Source: Apostichopus californicus
Taxonomy: Eukaryota; Echinodermata; Holothuroidea; Aspidochirotida; Stichopodidae
Assembly (NCBI GenBank): GCA_020650975.1
Contig: JAIPMN010264106.1
Coordinates: 1 to 36,825, forward strand
Length of the DNA stretch: 36,825 nt
Reading direction: 5' to 3'
The first letter of the stretch is position 1. Each line of letters opens with the position of its first letter. The notes below the pieces were generated by a model. That model did no database searches and had not been told where the DNA came from. It worked only from the letters and a program-made list of their open reading frames with translations. A program made the position numbers and the translations under genes. Positions 34,983 through 36,825 of the stretch are shown in pieces.

Positions 34983-36825
34983 CTGTAAGACCAAAACAAT
35001 GGAACAAAATTAATACCAGTACAATATGCCTAACATGTAAACCAACAGCTGATGGAGAGGGGCAGGTTACACCCACCATGCAGGTAACTGGGTTGTTCAG
35101 CTGGAAATGACTTAATTTCATACTAACAGTATCCTGCGTAGGACAATGCAATTCAACCTTCCATATTTATTACTACAGTAATGGATTACAGACAATGTAA
35201 TCCAATACTGGAAATGTCACTATGAACAAATTGCACTTAGATTCATCTCTGATATCACAGCTAACAGGAGAACACATTTACTTAGAGATAAGAGTGTTTT
35301 GGTTCATTCCATCTGCACTCCCAGTTTAACTTGTTACTACTCTTTGCCTCCCACTCCCTCTCAAATCAAATAGGAACACGAAATGAATAAAATAATTGGG
35401 CCTAAGGTCAAACAATCATCGAAAAGTCAGACCTAGAAACTTTCTCTTTTATTGGAAAACTAATCAACATTTGGTCTGCAGGATTAGGATTTTCCTTGCC
35501 AAACGGTACCATTCACTAACAATCTATAATGCAAGCTGTATGCTGTAGCGAGAGACCTCTTTTGCCAACTTACCACCTTGTGCTGTGAACACTCATAAGA
35601 GAACTTATGACGTGACTTATGTACATCAACATCGATAATGAATATCATGACTAGCAACCACGTTCTGAAGCAAACCCAACCACCATCACTGGTCAAGGTG
35701 ACAGACCAAAAAATTACCTTCACAGCTAAGAAAATATTGATTCCACCACAGAGCTTACGGTAACAATAAAATCAGTGAGCCAAATATGATTGAATTGCTA
35801 ATGGTTATCCTTACTGATTACAACGTTTATTTTTGTCTTAGAAATGGCCTTTGCAAATGGTTAATCTAAAGAATATTGTGTTTGGTTTGATTTCAGGGTT
35901 CAACACTGTTTTGCATTTCACCCTGCAAATATGAGACAACAAAAGGAAAAGTAAACATTTTCATGTCGAAGTGGCACACTGATTGACACTGTGACCAAAA
36001 GGTCAGCCCCACCCCCCCCCCAGATCATAACTTATGAACCCTGGTACCTCCGGAATGGAACAAGATCTCTAAGGACATGAAAGCTCTATGGACACCTATG
36101 AACAACATCGTCCTAATCACGAAAATAACTCCCATCAAAGATAGATTGACCATTTTACAATCCTTTTTTTAATTCTAGTTTTATTTACATGAATAAACAT
36201 TACCTAAATGCACAGTGATTTATGTAAAGGGAGTGACTACCTAATTTTCTGTTATTTTATCCCTTTTTATAACCTTCGTTTCAGTGACACTGCACACTGG
36301 TTTGTGGCCTAAGGCAATTTTTTGAAATATTTTATTGTGAAAAGAGGAACACATTATGCAAATGATTATGTGGGCTGGTAATTATTAGGAGTTCAATTTT
36401 AAAGGGCTACAATAAGAAATTTTGATGTTTGCAACACTCCACATCATAGTTTGCACATGTATATTTAAATGAATTTCCCAGATTTTATCAGAACTTCAAA
36501 TGTGTATAATGTATATATCATGGAAATCTTTGAATGAGACTATCACACAGAACAAATGTACTGAATATGGAGCAAATTGGCTAGTTGTCCATATTACTTT
36601 AAGGCCTGGAGTAGTTCATCATAAACATCTCTATGATTTTTCAATATCTGTAAGCTCAAAACTACAGATGGTCGAGTTTGCATCTTCCTTTAACAACACA
36701 TGCATGTGTTTTCTTAGGAAACCTAGTTTATTGTCACTTCTGATATATCTTGGGCTTTAGGCCAACAAAAAAAACTCCTCTTTGGTTGGACTTTTTTTTG
36801 GGGGGGGGGGGGGTTTACTTCAGTA
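34983..36825 (-). other. UBR5: Intron upstream of the first visible UBR5 exon
   Basis: This is AT-rich non-coding sequence. Exon 1 of the window starts at 34982 after an acceptor and needs two bases from an earlier exon, so this stretch is intron and the start codon, 5' UTR and promoter lie further right or off the window. I searched the minus strand for the conserved UBR5 N-terminus and did not see it. There is a C-run at 36008-36020 and a T/G homopolymer at 36791-36813. No repeat family recognised. Confidence 0.7.

Noticed and set aside
35484-35723. Minus-strand 79-codon frame as a candidate upstream UBR5 exon
   Set aside because: The peptide has no similarity to the conserved UBR5 N-terminus and no acceptor/donor pair gives the phase needed by exon 1.

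Overview
The window is a piece of animal (metazoan) nuclear DNA holding one large intron-rich gene on the minus strand. It is the orthologue of UBR5 (EDD / hyperplastic discs), the giant HECT-type E3 ubiquitin ligase that recognises N-degrons. I could place 36 coding exons between about 34982 (5' side) and 39 (3' side). All 35 introns between them are GT-AG and the reading frame is carried through every junction. They encode about 2,525 residues of a protein that is about 2,800 residues long in vertebrates. The extreme N-terminus lies off the right edge. The MLLE domain, the rest of the HECT domain and the catalytic cysteine lie off the left edge. No second gene is supported.

The organism looks like a marine invertebrate deuterostome, most likely an echinoderm. 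Reasons are UBR5 blocks close to the vertebrate protein, short exons with introns of about 0.2-2 kb, and a repeat mix (tRNA-derived SINEs with a conserved tail, Penelope-like repeat ends, LINE 3' tails, a hAT MITE) that I associate with such genomes. This is inference from memory, not a search.

Layout in transcript order (right to left): 34983-36825 is intron; exons 1-5 (34982-31814) carry the N-terminal segment and UBA domain; exons 6-15 (30216-22017) the RCC1-like beta-propeller region; exons 16-20 (21059-16989) helical and low-complexity parts; exons 21-23 (16232-13081) the UBR box zinc fold; exons 24-28 (12534-8930) the helical scaffold; exons 29-32 (8345-5776) acidic/serine-rich linkers; exon 33 (5240-4307) a long helical and linker exon; exon 34 (3319-2701) an unusually long low-complexity linker; exons 35-36 (1724 to about 39) the start of the HECT N-lobe.

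The less ordinary content is in the introns. Three exon 3' ends have been copied locally. The end of exon 5 with its donor lies in three tandem copies. The donor-side flank of exon 18 is tandemly duplicated. A retroelement end inserted beside the exon 21 donor and duplicated 20 bp spanning the exon/intron junction in the middle of the UBR box. Two inverted copies of that retroelement end flank exons 10-21. There are also a two-level degenerate minisatellite (14340-15170), a hAT-type MITE with intact 8-bp target duplication (24830-25144), a 200-bp foldback element (32140-32339), and two LINE 3' ends arranged head to tail (19660-20340).
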